Shown in pieces: positions 18,507 to 27,135 of a DNA stretch of 64,000 bases. The notes beneath the pieces are model-generated. The model searched no databases, had not been told where the DNA came from, and was given only the letters and a program-made list of their open reading frames with translations. Position 1 is the first letter of the stretch, and every line of letters starts with the position of its first letter. The translations under genes and the position numbers were made by a program. Source of the DNA: Bacillaceae bacterium. Lineage in GTDB: Bacteria > Bacillota > Bacilli > Bacillales > Alkalibacillaceae. The stretch lies in NCBI GenBank assembly GCA_017656265.1, contig JACDOD010000008.1:62001-126000 (forward strand). The letters run 5' to 3'.

Positions 18507-19151
18507 ATGTATTTTATCATAGGCGATGTTCACGGATGCTACCACACATTTAAACAGATGATCGATCAACATTGGGATCAGGAGAATGAAGTTTTGATTC
18601 AGCTGGGGGATCTCATTGACAGAGGAAAGAATTCACCGAAAGTGGTTGAACTGGCAAGAAGATTAAGCAGCAATTTTCCATCCCGTACGGTTTTTTTAAA
18701 AGGTAATCACGAGTTTGAGATGATCGAACACTTTTTGCACCCTCCCAATAAACATTGGCTAAAGCAGTGTGGTGAGATAACCCTTAAACAGTATGATGAA
18801 CAAGGCAGAGATTGGGAAAGTGATGTCCAATGGTTTCGCACCCTTCCGCTTTTCTGGGAAAATGACTATCTATTTATTAGTCATGCAGGCATATCGAAAG
18901 AAGCTGTAAATCCCTTTAGAGAAGACGATGAATTCGGGGTTTTATGGAATCGAAGCCCATTAAAAAACATAAACAAGCTCCAGATTATTGGTCATACTCC
19001 ATGTGAACGGCCAGCCTATGATACCCTGAGCAATTCGTGGAATATCGATACAGGAGCCGCTTATTCCGGATATCTTACCGGAGTTAAAGTTAAACCAAAT
19101 GGAGAAGTCATTGAATTTAAAAAAGTAGATACAGATATACGAGATCAATAA
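18507..19151 (+). CDS. PrpE/PphA-like metallophosphoesterase
   Basis: 214 residues. The dimetal phosphoesterase motifs appear in order: 'GDVHGC', 'GDLIDRG', 'KGNHEFE', 'SHAG' and 'IIGHTPC'. This is the layout of bacterial PPP-type protein phosphatases and diadenosine-tetraphosphatases (PrpE, PphA). It acts in the cytoplasm. The ATG at 18507 is preferred over 18501 because GGAGGA lies directly against the first ATG. Confidence 0.9.
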   Translation: MYFIIGDVHGCYHTFKQMIDQHWDQENEVLIQLGDLIDRGKNSPKVVELARRLSSNFPSRTVFLKGNHEFEMIEHFLHPPNKHWLKQCGEITLKQYDEQGRDWESDVQWFRTLPLFWENDYLFISHAGISKEAVNPFREDDEFGVLWNRSPLKNINKLQIIGHTPCERPAYDTLSNSWNIDTGAAYSGYLTGVKVKPNGEVIEFKKVDTDIRDQ

Positions 19152-19165
19152 CCCCTCTTCACTAC

Positions 19166-19292
19166 CCCTCAATTCTCGGTTTATACGCTGCCTTTTTTCT
19201 GATCCAGCTTCAGGATTTCCACGAGCTGTTCGGCCAAGTAGTTGGAACTGTATTTGAAGTCGCGGTTGACCCACTCGATGATCATACCCGCC
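19166..19292 (-). pseudogene. tetR 3'-end fragment (copy 1)
   Basis: Read on the minus strand it encodes 'GMIIEWVNRDFKYSSNYLAEQLVEILKLDQKK', the typical last helix pair of a TetR-family regulator, then slips frame. The rest of the gene is missing. A closely similar copy at 32757 and a shorter one at 59636 exist. This copy lies just outside the leader-distal end of CRISPR array 1. Confidence 0.65.
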
Positions 19293-19437
19293 TAAGACCT
19301 CTTACCTGAATTCTTATGATTTCTCCAACTTTAGCGTTAAAACGGTTGCCATAAATTCAGCCGCCTTGAAATTCCATTCATAGTGTAATGATTACACCTA
19401 ACTTTCCAAATTCGTTTCAAGACCCTCAGCGAAAAAA

Positions 19438-19657
19438 AACAGGGCTTGCTAGTGAGATATCAGGATTTACTAACGGGAAATCAGAGCTCGTGCGAGGAAA
19501 ATCAGGGCTTACGTACGAGATATCAGGTTTCGTGCCCAAGATATCAGGGCTCACCTACGATATATCAGGTTTCGTGCCCAAGATATCAGAGTTCACCTAC
19601 GAGATATCAGGGCTCACGTACAAGATATCAGGATTTGCGCTCGAGATATCAGGGCCC
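19438..19657 (+). repeat. 21-bp tandem repeat array
   Basis: About ten head-to-tail 21-bp units of the form ATATCAGGGCTCACGTACGA with variation, for example ATATCAGGTTTCGTGCCCAAG. Because 21 is a multiple of three, the array reads as open frames with a 7-residue period (ISGFVPK/ISGLTYE), which explains the two ORF-track entries here. I do not think these are genes. The flanks to 19936 are featureless. Confidence 0.8.
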
Positions 19658-19935
19658 TAATTTGGCTCTTTTGCCCGCATGAATGCTTGCTTGATGAAAG
19701 CGGGGAGTTAAGTAAAAACCTTTACCAAAATCCGTGTGCTTCCCACATAGCGAAATATTTACACCATTAATTAATGATTGATAGTTTTCAAATGTTGTCC
19801 CATGATACCAAACTTGGCTAAAAGCATTAAATTCCCTAGATCAAACAGCATGATTCACCATAAACGAGCATCCTATTTTTTATACTAATGTCACAAACTC
19901 AAACTGTCTCCAGATTTTCCGGCATCTTTAGACAG
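19658..19935. other. Intergenic region, nothing identified
   Basis: AT-rich sequence between the 21-bp repeats and the CRISPR array. No coding frame or repeat is recognised. Confidence 0.5.
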
Positions 19936-21268
19936 CTTGATATCCCACTACACAAACGGTTTTGGATATTCCGAAATCTATGGTCAATTTTGGATCCTTT
20001 ATATCCCACTACGTTCAGATAAAACGATTCGGTCAGCGAGGATTTATATAAGTACTGGAAAGCTTTATATCCCACTACGTTCAGATAAAACCAGAATATA
20101 TCCGGCCGCTTGTGCCAGGATACATTACTTTATATCCCACTACGTTCAGATAAAACCGTTTTCGGGCTGATCCTTTTTAATCTGATATCGTTCTTTATAT
20201 CCCACTACGTTCAGATAAAACCGTTTTCGGGCTGATCCTTTTTAATCTGATATCGTTCTTTATATCCCACTACGTTCAGATAAAACAATTGGGACTTGAT
20301 TATCATTGGACTAGAATAGAAACCCTTTATATCCCACTACGTTCAGATAAAACGAAAAGAATTTCAAAGTTGAGAATTATTTTTTCATCTACCTTTATAT
20401 CCCACTACGTTCAGATAAAACGAAGTCAGCAAGAAGGTAATCAGAAAAGCTATGAAAACTTTATATCCCACTACGTTCAGATAAAACGCGCAAAGACAAA
20501 CACCCAGCTATGAGTGATCTCCCTTTATATCCCACTACGTTCAGATAAAACGAAAACACCGCAGGCGTAAGTTTTTCCGGCGGTAATAACTTTATATCCC
20601 ACTACGTTCAGATAAAACTTAATAACCCCAATGTAATTAATGATACCAATTGCGGCTTTATATCCCACTACGTTCAGATAAAACACTCTCTCTACTGTCA
20701 AATATTCCAACAAAATCAACCTTTATATCCCACTACGTTCAGATAAAACTGTCTCTAACGTTTGAATGGCATTATCATTTGAAATCTTTATATCCCACTA
20801 CGTTCAGATAAAACGGCAGCTCTTCGTTGCAATACTTGCAGTGTTCTGTTCTTTATATCCCACTACGTTCAGATAAAACCTTGAACACCGAAACCATCCA
20901 GCTATGGACAAAACCCTTTATATCCCACTACGTTCAGATAAAACGCAATCATGCAAAGTGCCATACTCGGACTTGAACCCTTTATATCCCACTACGTTCA
21001 GATAAAACAGACTCAACCCCGACCCCACATGTTGAGCCGTACATCTTTATATCCCACTACGTTCAGATAAAACCTTCAGAAATCTCATTACATATATACT
21101 CCCAATTTTCTTTATATCCCACTACGTTCAGATAAAACGGTTTTCTGTTTTGATTTTTCGATCACAACCTGGTACCTTTATATCCCACTACGTTCAGATA
21201 AAACCATTCCCCAGGGACAAAGTCGCCGCGGCGATCAGCCTTTATATCCCACTACGTTCAGATAAAAC
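19936..21268 (-). CRISPR. CRISPR array 1, type I-B, 20 repeats
   Basis: Twenty copies of a 29-nt repeat, which on the minus strand begins GTTTTATCTGAACGTAGTGG and ends GATATAAAG, from 19997 to 21268. Spacers are about 35-38 nt. A truncated copy at 19936 (TTGATATCCCACTAC) marks the leader-distal end, while the leader-proximal repeats near 21268 are perfect, so transcription runs on the minus strand. The spacers between repeats 3/4 and 4/5 (20157-20192 and 20222-20257) are identical. The repeat is identical to that of array 2. ORF-track entries inside the array are artefacts. Confidence 0.97.
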
Positions 21269-21490
21269 CCTGAAAACTATAAAATCAGACCCCTTGTCTC
21301 ATAAGGGGTTAAGCACCATCCTTATCACCTAAGGATTCCTGATTTTGCAGTAAATCGTCAGTCGTGTTTTTAGAAAATTGATTAAATGATACTCTATCCC
21401 TTGATACACATGGCATAGACCGGTATTTACTAAATAATCGATCTGCTGCAAAACAAGGACTGATACAGTAATAATTTTACAGAGTTTGCG
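21269..21490 (-). promoter_or_regulatory. Leader of CRISPR array 1
   Basis: The non-coding stretch between the last perfect repeat and the 3' end of cas2. It contains a CCCCTTGTCTCATAAGGGG hairpin next to the array and the block TTTTGCAGTAAATCGTCAGT (from about 21343), which recurs in the leader of array 2. These are likely signals for array transcription or Cas1-Cas2 integration. Confidence 0.7.
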
Positions 21491-21496
21491 TGTTTT

Positions 21497-21760
21497 TCAC
21501 AAGAATAAATCTATTGGACTTTTCTCCTGGCCATAAATTATTTTTTGAATGTTACGCGGGTTCTTTACCTGATATAGATATATGGAATCTTCCTCTTCCT
21601 CAATTATCTTATGAAGCTCAGATAAGCATTCCGATAATTTTCCTTTGGATATCTCTCCCTCAAAAACGGAATTTTGTGTCCAATCCAGGTATTTTCTTAA
21701 TTTTTTACATACCTTACCCACTCTTTTCTCACCTACATCATAAGTAATGATCACAAACAT
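21497..21760 (-). CDS. cas2: Cas2
   Basis: 87 residues, the standard Cas2 size. The ferredoxin-like first strand is 'MFVIITYDV' with the conserved Asp8, and 'NSVFEGEISKGKL' follows near residue 30. It forms the central dimer of the Cas1-Cas2 integrase, which inserts new spacers at the leader end. It starts three bases after the cas1 stop, as the last gene of the cas operon and next to the leader of array 1. Confidence 0.95.
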   Translation of the reverse strand: MFVIITYDVGEKRVGKVCKKLRKYLDWTQNSVFEGEISKGKLSECLSELHKIIEEEEDSIYLYQVKNPRNIQKIIYGQEKSPIDLFL

Positions 21761-21763
21761 AAA

Positions 21764-22750
21764 TTACCACCACACTTTCAAAGGTTTGTAATCCTCATCA
21801 CCAATAAAATGTTTCACTAACTTATAGCACTCTAGACGAATAAGGTAACGATAAGATGTGTTTCGTTTTAGTGAACGATGTTTTACGGTCTGTTTCAAAC
21901 GTTCTTCCCACGCTTGAATGAACCGTTTTTTCCCCTCTTCATTTAAATAACAAATTTCACCCTCGAGCTGATCAAAATGTGATGGAGTAATTCTGCGTTT
22001 GTTGATTAAAGATAGTATTATGGAATCAACAATTAATGGCTTAAATATTTCTGCTATATCAAGACTGAGTGAAAATCGTTTTGTTGACGGTTCATGTAAA
22101 TAGCTAATGGTTGGGTTTAATGGTGTTTTATATATTTCAGAAAGGATTACCTGATACATTAACGTATTACCAAATGATATCATGGCGTTTAGTGGATCCC
22201 GCGGAGGTTGTTTCTCTCTTCTCTCAATTGCAAAATCTTGCTTAACCATGTGGTTAAAAGCTTCATAATAAAGCTGGCGAATTTGTCCTTCTTTTCCCAT
22301 TAAAGTTGGAATATCAGTAGACGTTTGAAATTGTTGTTCTATTGCTTCTATTTCATCCATAATAGATTCCGTGTGGCTTTTATGCCTTCTTAAATTTCTT
22401 TGTATATGGTGAACTGCACCATGAAGAAATTGGAAAGCGAGTTTCATACGTTTGTAATGATCCAAATAATTTTCACTTTGCTTTACAATGACAAAGCCTG
22501 ACTCTTTCTTTTCTCTTGGATAAAAAGTTCCCGAATAATATCCATAATAGTTGTAAAAGGAAAGGAGAATCCCGTACTGGGTTAAATAACTCAAAAGTTT
22601 GCTATTCACATCAATTTCTCCAAAGAGATGAAGTGTTCTAATCTTCTCAATAGGCAATGGCTTCTTTTCACCGGATTCTTTTTCAAAATATATTGTATTA
22701 TCTTTTCGTTTTAATCTGCCGTTTGAAAATATATAATGATCACGCATCAT
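21764..22750 (-). CDS. cas1: Cas1 integrase
   Basis: 328 residues from the chosen start. The active-site triad is visible: Glu in 'LMGKEGQIRQLYYEAF', His in 'YLHEPSTKRFSLSLDIAEIFKP' and Asp in the same segment. The track starts 38 codons too early; ATGATG at 22750 follows GGGAGGTGGGAGAGG and overlaps the end of cas4. It catalyses spacer integration with Cas2. The length and 'SNGRLKRKDNTIYFE' opening match type I-B Cas1. Confidence 0.96.
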   Translation of the reverse strand: MMRDHYIFSNGRLKRKDNTIYFEKESGEKKPLPIEKIRTLHLFGEIDVNSKLLSYLTQYGILLSFYNYYGYYSGTFYPREKKESGFVIVKQSENYLDHYKRMKLAFQFLHGAVHHIQRNLRRHKSHTESIMDEIEAIEQQFQTSTDIPTLMGKEGQIRQLYYEAFNHMVKQDFAIERREKQPPRDPLNAMISFGNTLMYQVILSEIYKTPLNPTISYLHEPSTKRFSLSLDIAEIFKPLIVDSIILSLINKRRITPSHFDQLEGEICYLNEEGKKRFIQAWEERLKQTVKHRSLKRNTSYRYLIRLECYKLVKHFIGDEDYKPLKVWW

Positions 22751-23258
22751 CCTCTCCCACCTCCCTTGCAAAGCAAAATGCATAGTATGAACAAGATTTA
22801 CAGTAAGGCAACTTCTTGACAGGTGGAGGAGAAGGCTGTTCAATAATCTTATATACTTCTGCAATGGCTTTTTGTATTTTGTTACGGTTTTTGTCAGACA
22901 ACACTACTTCCAAAGTACGTTTTTCTTTTGTATAACTGATTAATCCTTTCTTTTCGATGCCCCTCATCGATAATTGATATAAATAAAATAGCATTTGCAG
23001 CTTGTCCGATTCCTTCATTTTACTTGAAATTTTCACTTCTCTTACATAACTTCCATCAATGGCATCTATCTTAAAAGCACCATCTATAAAAGTCTCTTTT
23101 TCCTTCAGCCTCGGATAAGAATTTTCATGGAGCAGCTTTCCCTGCATGACCCTGTCATGTTCCTCTTCCATCCCAATACCCTTACGATATAACCATAATT
23201 TCCGTTTACACAAAGAATAATAGTGAAGATCTACTCCACCTACAGTTTGATTAGCCAT
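22740..23258 (-). CDS. cas4: Cas4 exonuclease
   Basis: 172 residues from the ATG at 23258 (GGAAGGA ribosome site); the track's longer start is rejected. RecB-like nuclease residues are in 'LLHENSY', 'KIDAID' and 'VREVKISSK'. One cysteine near the start ('SLCKRKLW') plus the C-terminal cluster 'YCKSCSYYAFC' gives the usual four iron-sulfur cysteines. It trims prespacers and selects PAM for Cas1-Cas2. It overlaps cas1 by 11 bases. Confidence 0.95.
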   Translation of the reverse strand: MANQTVGGVDLHYYSLCKRKLWLYRKGIGMEEEHDRVMQGKLLHENSYPRLKEKETFIDGAFKIDAIDGSYVREVKISSKMKESDKLQMLFYLYQLSMRGIEKKGLISYTKEKRTLEVVLSDKNRNKIQKAIAEVYKIIEQPSPPPVKKLPYCKSCSYYAFCFAREVGEDDA

Positions 23259-23274
23259 TTTTATCCTTCCTTTT

Positions 23275-25494
23275 CTAATCAAATATACTTTCAGACTGGT
23301 CCAGGAGACCTTTCTCATTGGAGTAGTCACAATGGATACAGTACAACCCTTTAAGATCATCCAAAGGAGTTATTCCTATTTTCTTTGCCCGCCATTCATT
23401 TACATTTACACTATATCGTTCAAGATGTTTTCGATATCTACGCTTATCCGCTTTTGATTGGGACTGCTTCCATTTATTATAAATCTCCTGGAATTCCCGT
23501 TGTTCGGCATATTGTATGGGGACAGCTTGTACTTGCTGAATATCGCGTAGCAAATCTTGAGCCTCTTGTTTTTTTATTTCATAATGCGGGCGATTTGTTA
23601 ACTGTTTTAATGTAAGGTCAAATTCCTTTTTAAATGATGTGCCTTCAAGGGATTTTTCGTTATATAATTCTTTAATCATTCGATGTTTAACAGACTCTAA
23701 CAGCAATCCTTTGCTATACTGTTTTAACAACTCAACACTCCGTTCATAAATATCATAGTGATATACAGATTTTCGTCCCTTTTTAATTCCTGAAACATCT
23801 TGAGTGAAAATGTGGATATTAGGCTGGTCAACTGGTTTCTTACCCTTTCGATTACAGCGTCCATAACGCTGAAACTGACTGTCCAGTGTAGACATCTCGG
23901 TGAAAAGAAGATCAAAGTCTATATCTAGACTAGCCTCTACTAACTGTGTAGTTACCCAGACACCCGGAAGATCGTTCCTATTAAACTCCATGATTTTTCC
24001 TTCTAAGTCAGCCCGATCTTTTTTTATAAATCTTGAATGAAGTAATGTTACATCCACCTGTCTTTCCTTTAGATCATCATATGTCTGCTGCGCCTTATCT
24101 ACTGTGTTGCAAATCACAAGGATCTTATTTTTGATACTTTTCTCCTTAATCTCATTCATAACCTGTTCATCTAAAACCGATTCATCTCTGACTAAAATAT
24201 GATGACGCTTAATTGAATCATCAATAAATTCGCCATATGTTATTGGAAGACGAGAGCTTGACAGTTCCTTTTTTAATGCTTTTACGTAATAATCAGGTAG
24301 TGTTGCCGTCATGATCATAAATGATCCGCCAACTTCATCTATTAACTTCATCGCACGTATGAGCAAAGCTGCAATTCTGGGATCATAAGCCTGCAGCTCA
24401 TCTATGATAACTTTTGAAGTAGCCATAGTGGCATATTCTTTTTCAAAACCAAGATAATAAAACGGAAATTTAAGAATTTGATCGATGGTTGAAATAATCA
24501 GTTTATTAGCAAACTCCTTTGACTGGCTATGAATTTTTTCAAGAAGTACGTCATCGCCTTCAATTTTGTCATATAAATAATCAAGACTTGTTGAATGAAG
24601 AAGACCAGTCGCTTCCTCACCAAATACATTCTTTCTGGTAAAACCTATATTTTCTGGATCTGTAATACGGTCAAACATCGCATTAATACTGACTCTGAGG
24701 GGGAGTGTGAAAAAACCTTTATTGTTTCCCAGCCATAAAAGCCCGGCTTCTGTCTTGCCCATTCCTGTTTGTGCAACAACCACAAGATGATGATTCTGAT
24801 TCTTTTCTGTAAAGGTTTGCAAATGATTTTTTTCTACTTTTAATTTTGCTGTGAAAAATCGATTGACATGGTCCGCTACGTTCATATCGATACCAAGTTC
24901 GATTGGTACATGTGCAGAAGCAGCATGATCTAGACGATGTAAAAGTCCCTTTAGTAATACATAACGGTAATAAAGGGAATCATCAGGCTGAATGCGTTTC
25001 TGTTTTTCAATTAAATTCATTTTTGAGGGACGCGTTTGTTCTTCTATCGGGATTCCCATATGCTCCTCAATATCGTTTTTGTAAGGCAGTACATTTTCCT
25101 GGTAAACCTGAACAACCTCAGATTTATCAGGCTTAACAGCCCGTTCATGATGAAAGGCAACTATTTGGGTAACCAACTTTTTTTCTTCACAGTCGAGTCC
25201 TAATTTTTTAAATGGAATACACATAACCGAAATAAAGTTGTGTGGAATCGAATGATTCACTGAGACGTTTATCTGAGGCTTTCCAATGGCCTGGCGTAAT
25301 TTATTTTGAAATGCCAGGTCAGCCTTTCCAACATCATGATACTTAACTGCTATTTCAAGGAGTTCCCAGTCTCGTTCTGTTAAATGATGTAGTTGGGATT
25401 GATACAGATTTTTAAAGTGCTTAAGGCGTTCTTGAAGTTGATCGGTATGTTCCTTTATCGTTTCAATTGGATTAGATTTGGCATAAAAGATCAC
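23275..25494 (-). CDS. cas3: Cas3 helicase-nuclease
   Basis: 739 residues. An N-terminal HD nuclease ('VKYHDVGKADLAF' about 50, later 'AFHHER') is followed by an SF2 helicase: Walker A 'AQTGMGKTEAG' (about 245), the DEAD-like box 'IIDELQAYD', 'MTATLP', and motif VI 'QRYGRCNRKG'. It degrades the non-target strand after Cascade binds. The GTG start at 25494 has AGGAGGAGG seven bases upstream. All catalytic motifs look intact, which argues for an active interference system. Confidence 0.96.
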   Translation of the reverse strand: MIFYAKSNPIETIKEHTDQLQERLKHFKNLYQSQLHHLTERDWELLEIAVKYHDVGKADLAFQNKLRQAIGKPQINVSVNHSIPHNFISVMCIPFKKLGLDCEEKKLVTQIVAFHHERAVKPDKSEVVQVYQENVLPYKNDIEEHMGIPIEEQTRPSKMNLIEKQKRIQPDDSLYYRYVLLKGLLHRLDHAASAHVPIELGIDMNVADHVNRFFTAKLKVEKNHLQTFTEKNQNHHLVVVAQTGMGKTEAGLLWLGNNKGFFTLPLRVSINAMFDRITDPENIGFTRKNVFGEEATGLLHSTSLDYLYDKIEGDDVLLEKIHSQSKEFANKLIISTIDQILKFPFYYLGFEKEYATMATSKVIIDELQAYDPRIAALLIRAMKLIDEVGGSFMIMTATLPDYYVKALKKELSSSRLPITYGEFIDDSIKRHHILVRDESVLDEQVMNEIKEKSIKNKILVICNTVDKAQQTYDDLKERQVDVTLLHSRFIKKDRADLEGKIMEFNRNDLPGVWVTTQLVEASLDIDFDLLFTEMSTLDSQFQRYGRCNRKGKKPVDQPNIHIFTQDVSGIKKGRKSVYHYDIYERSVELLKQYSKGLLLESVKHRMIKELYNEKSLEGTSFKKEFDLTLKQLTNRPHYEIKKQEAQDLLRDIQQVQAVPIQYAEQREFQEIYNKWKQSQSKADKRRYRKHLERYSVNVNEWRAKKIGITPLDDLKGLYCIHCDYSNEKGLLDQSESIFD

Positions 25495-25541
25495 CTATAA
25501 TCCTCCTCCTTAAAAAATAAGGAAGATGCAATAGCTCTCCC

Positions 25542-26240
25542 TTATTGATGGAAAAAAGTAATATCTTTAAATGGATCTACATATAATTCATCAAAATTTT
25601 CAATAAATTCACCAGCTTGAACATAACCGACATGAATCTTTTCCCACACTCGTACTCCGTTCTGAATGCGGTATTTCCAATTCAGTTTATAAGGAAAGTG
25701 AATTTCTTCTTCAATGAATTTCATAGGTATATATGCGTTATATGTCAGCTGTGGTTCTTCTTTACACCGACTTAGTTCGACTATTTCACATTCATCTATA
25801 CGAACAAGGTCCTCCCACCTTCCTAAACTTAAATGATGGTTGGCTTTACCATTTATTCTAGCTTTCAACTCATGAAGGACCTCATCCTCAGCCAGTACAT
25901 GAATCAATAAGTGAACGTTATACAAAAGGTGCATGTAAATTGGCATCGTTGTTATGTCACTCATTTCCCTTTGAACACCCAGACCATCTGCTGTAAGTGC
26001 AAATTCATTTGTTTTATCTTTTTTGAAAAAATAGTGTGTCTGATAATCTGTTACAAGAGTATCGTAATTTCCCTGAACACTGATTCTCATTGGAATAAAA
26101 GATGTTGCTTCAAGAGCTGAATGCAGCATACCTTTAACCGTTGAATATGGAGGCAGGGGGTAGGTTTCCGACACTTTAAAAGCAAACGGTTTTTTATAAC
26201 AGGCTGTCTGCTGATACAACTTTAATCTAAGAGCTTTCAT
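25542..26240 (-). CDS. cas5: Cas5 (type I-B)
   Basis: 232 residues. The RAMP fold opens 'MKALRLKLYQQTACYKKPFAFKVSETYPLPPYSTVKGMLHSAL', the usual Cas5 signature, with the conserved 'LSLGRWEDLV' further on. It caps the 5' handle of the crRNA in Cascade. It starts two bases from the cas7 stop and precedes cas3 by 47 bases. Confidence 0.93.
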   Translation of the reverse strand: MKALRLKLYQQTACYKKPFAFKVSETYPLPPYSTVKGMLHSALEATSFIPMRISVQGNYDTLVTDYQTHYFFKKDKTNEFALTADGLGVQREMSDITTMPIYMHLLYNVHLLIHVLAEDEVLHELKARINGKANHHLSLGRWEDLVRIDECEIVELSRCKEEPQLTYNAYIPMKFIEEEIHFPYKLNWKYRIQNGVRVWEKIHVGYVQAGEFIENFDELYVDPFKDITFFHQ

Positions 26241-26241
26241 T

Positions 26242-27135
26242 TTAAACGGTCACTCCATAATGATCCGCGACCTTTTCTTTCATGGATGAGAAAAATTCTT
26301 CAATAGATCCTGCTCTGTCACCCGCCAGCTCTGCAAATTGTTCTTCATTGCCAAATAAACCTGAAACATAACCTATATAGGTATTTTCATCTACTTTTTC
26401 CCCCGCAAAAGTAGTCTCTAAAACGTCTTCTAAAGCTTTTACATTAATATTGTAGCTTTTCTTCCTAGGTTCCAGAGTAACTCGACCAAGAAAGAATGGG
26501 TTAGAAACTGAATATACTCCACCAATAACAAACAATGGCGCAAGGCTTTCCTGACGACCTCGAATATTACGATTCAATAGCTTCAAGATGTCCAGAAGCT
26601 GATAAATACGGTTAACACGTTCTTCTTTTGGAAGCTTAACATCCCCATCTACCCCTACTTTATCCAGGTCAAGCGTAATTGTGTAAGTATAGAGACTTTC
26701 ATGTTGTTCAATATTAGCAAGGTTTGGAGTCTCTCCCACCCTTTCTGCCAGTCCCATATTATTGAGGAACTCTAGATCACTGCGATACGGTTCCAGAGAG
26801 ACAGCATGTGATAATCTTGCAACTGCCGGGCGTTTTTCAGATTTTTTTCCTGTTTTTAGATATCCAAAAAAATCCATTTCTGCAGAATCTTCAATAGTTA
26901 CATCATCTTTAAATTGAAGAGTCCCTTTTTTCTTATCCACTGTATCTAGATTCCACTCAAACCACTCGTTACCTAACCGTACAATGTCATACCTTATGCT
27001 TTGGCGTGATACAAAGGTCAGCACGTCACCATTCCCGCGATGTATTTTTTTCAACTCAGAAATATTCGCAATTCCTTCTCCGTAATTTAAAGAATTAGCA
27101 CGAAAAACGACCGTAAATGTTAAACCTTTACCCAT
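26242..27135 (-). CDS. cas7: Cas7 (Cst2/DevR type)
   Basis: 297 residues. 'FRANSLNYGEGIANISELKKIHRGNGDVLTFVSRQSIRYDI' is characteristic of the Cst2/DevR family of Cas7, and 'LNRNIRGRQESLAPLFVIGGVYSVSNPFF' follows. It forms the helical backbone of Cascade along the crRNA. It overlaps cas8b1 by eight bases, indicating translational coupling. Confidence 0.94.
   Translation of the reverse strand: MGKGLTFTVVFRANSLNYGEGIANISELKKIHRGNGDVLTFVSRQSIRYDIVRLGNEWFEWNLDTVDKKKGTLQFKDDVTIEDSAEMDFFGYLKTGKKSEKRPAVARLSHAVSLEPYRSDLEFLNNMGLAERVGETPNLANIEQHESLYTYTITLDLDKVGVDGDVKLPKEERVNRIYQLLDILKLLNRNIRGRQESLAPLFVIGGVYSVSNPFFLGRVTLEPRKKSYNINVKALEDVLETTFAGEKVDENTYIGYVSGLFGNEEQFAELAGDRAGSIEEFFSSMKEKVADHYGVTV

Noticed and set aside
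19388-19682. Two overlapping ORFs with 7-residue repeats as genes
   Set aside because: They arise from a 21-bp tandem DNA repeat, are open in more than one frame and lack a ribosome site.
19937-21332. Track ORFs within the CRISPR arrays (also 31208-31420)
   Set aside because: They are read-through of repeats ('LYIPLRSDKT', 'FISHYVQIK') and not genes.
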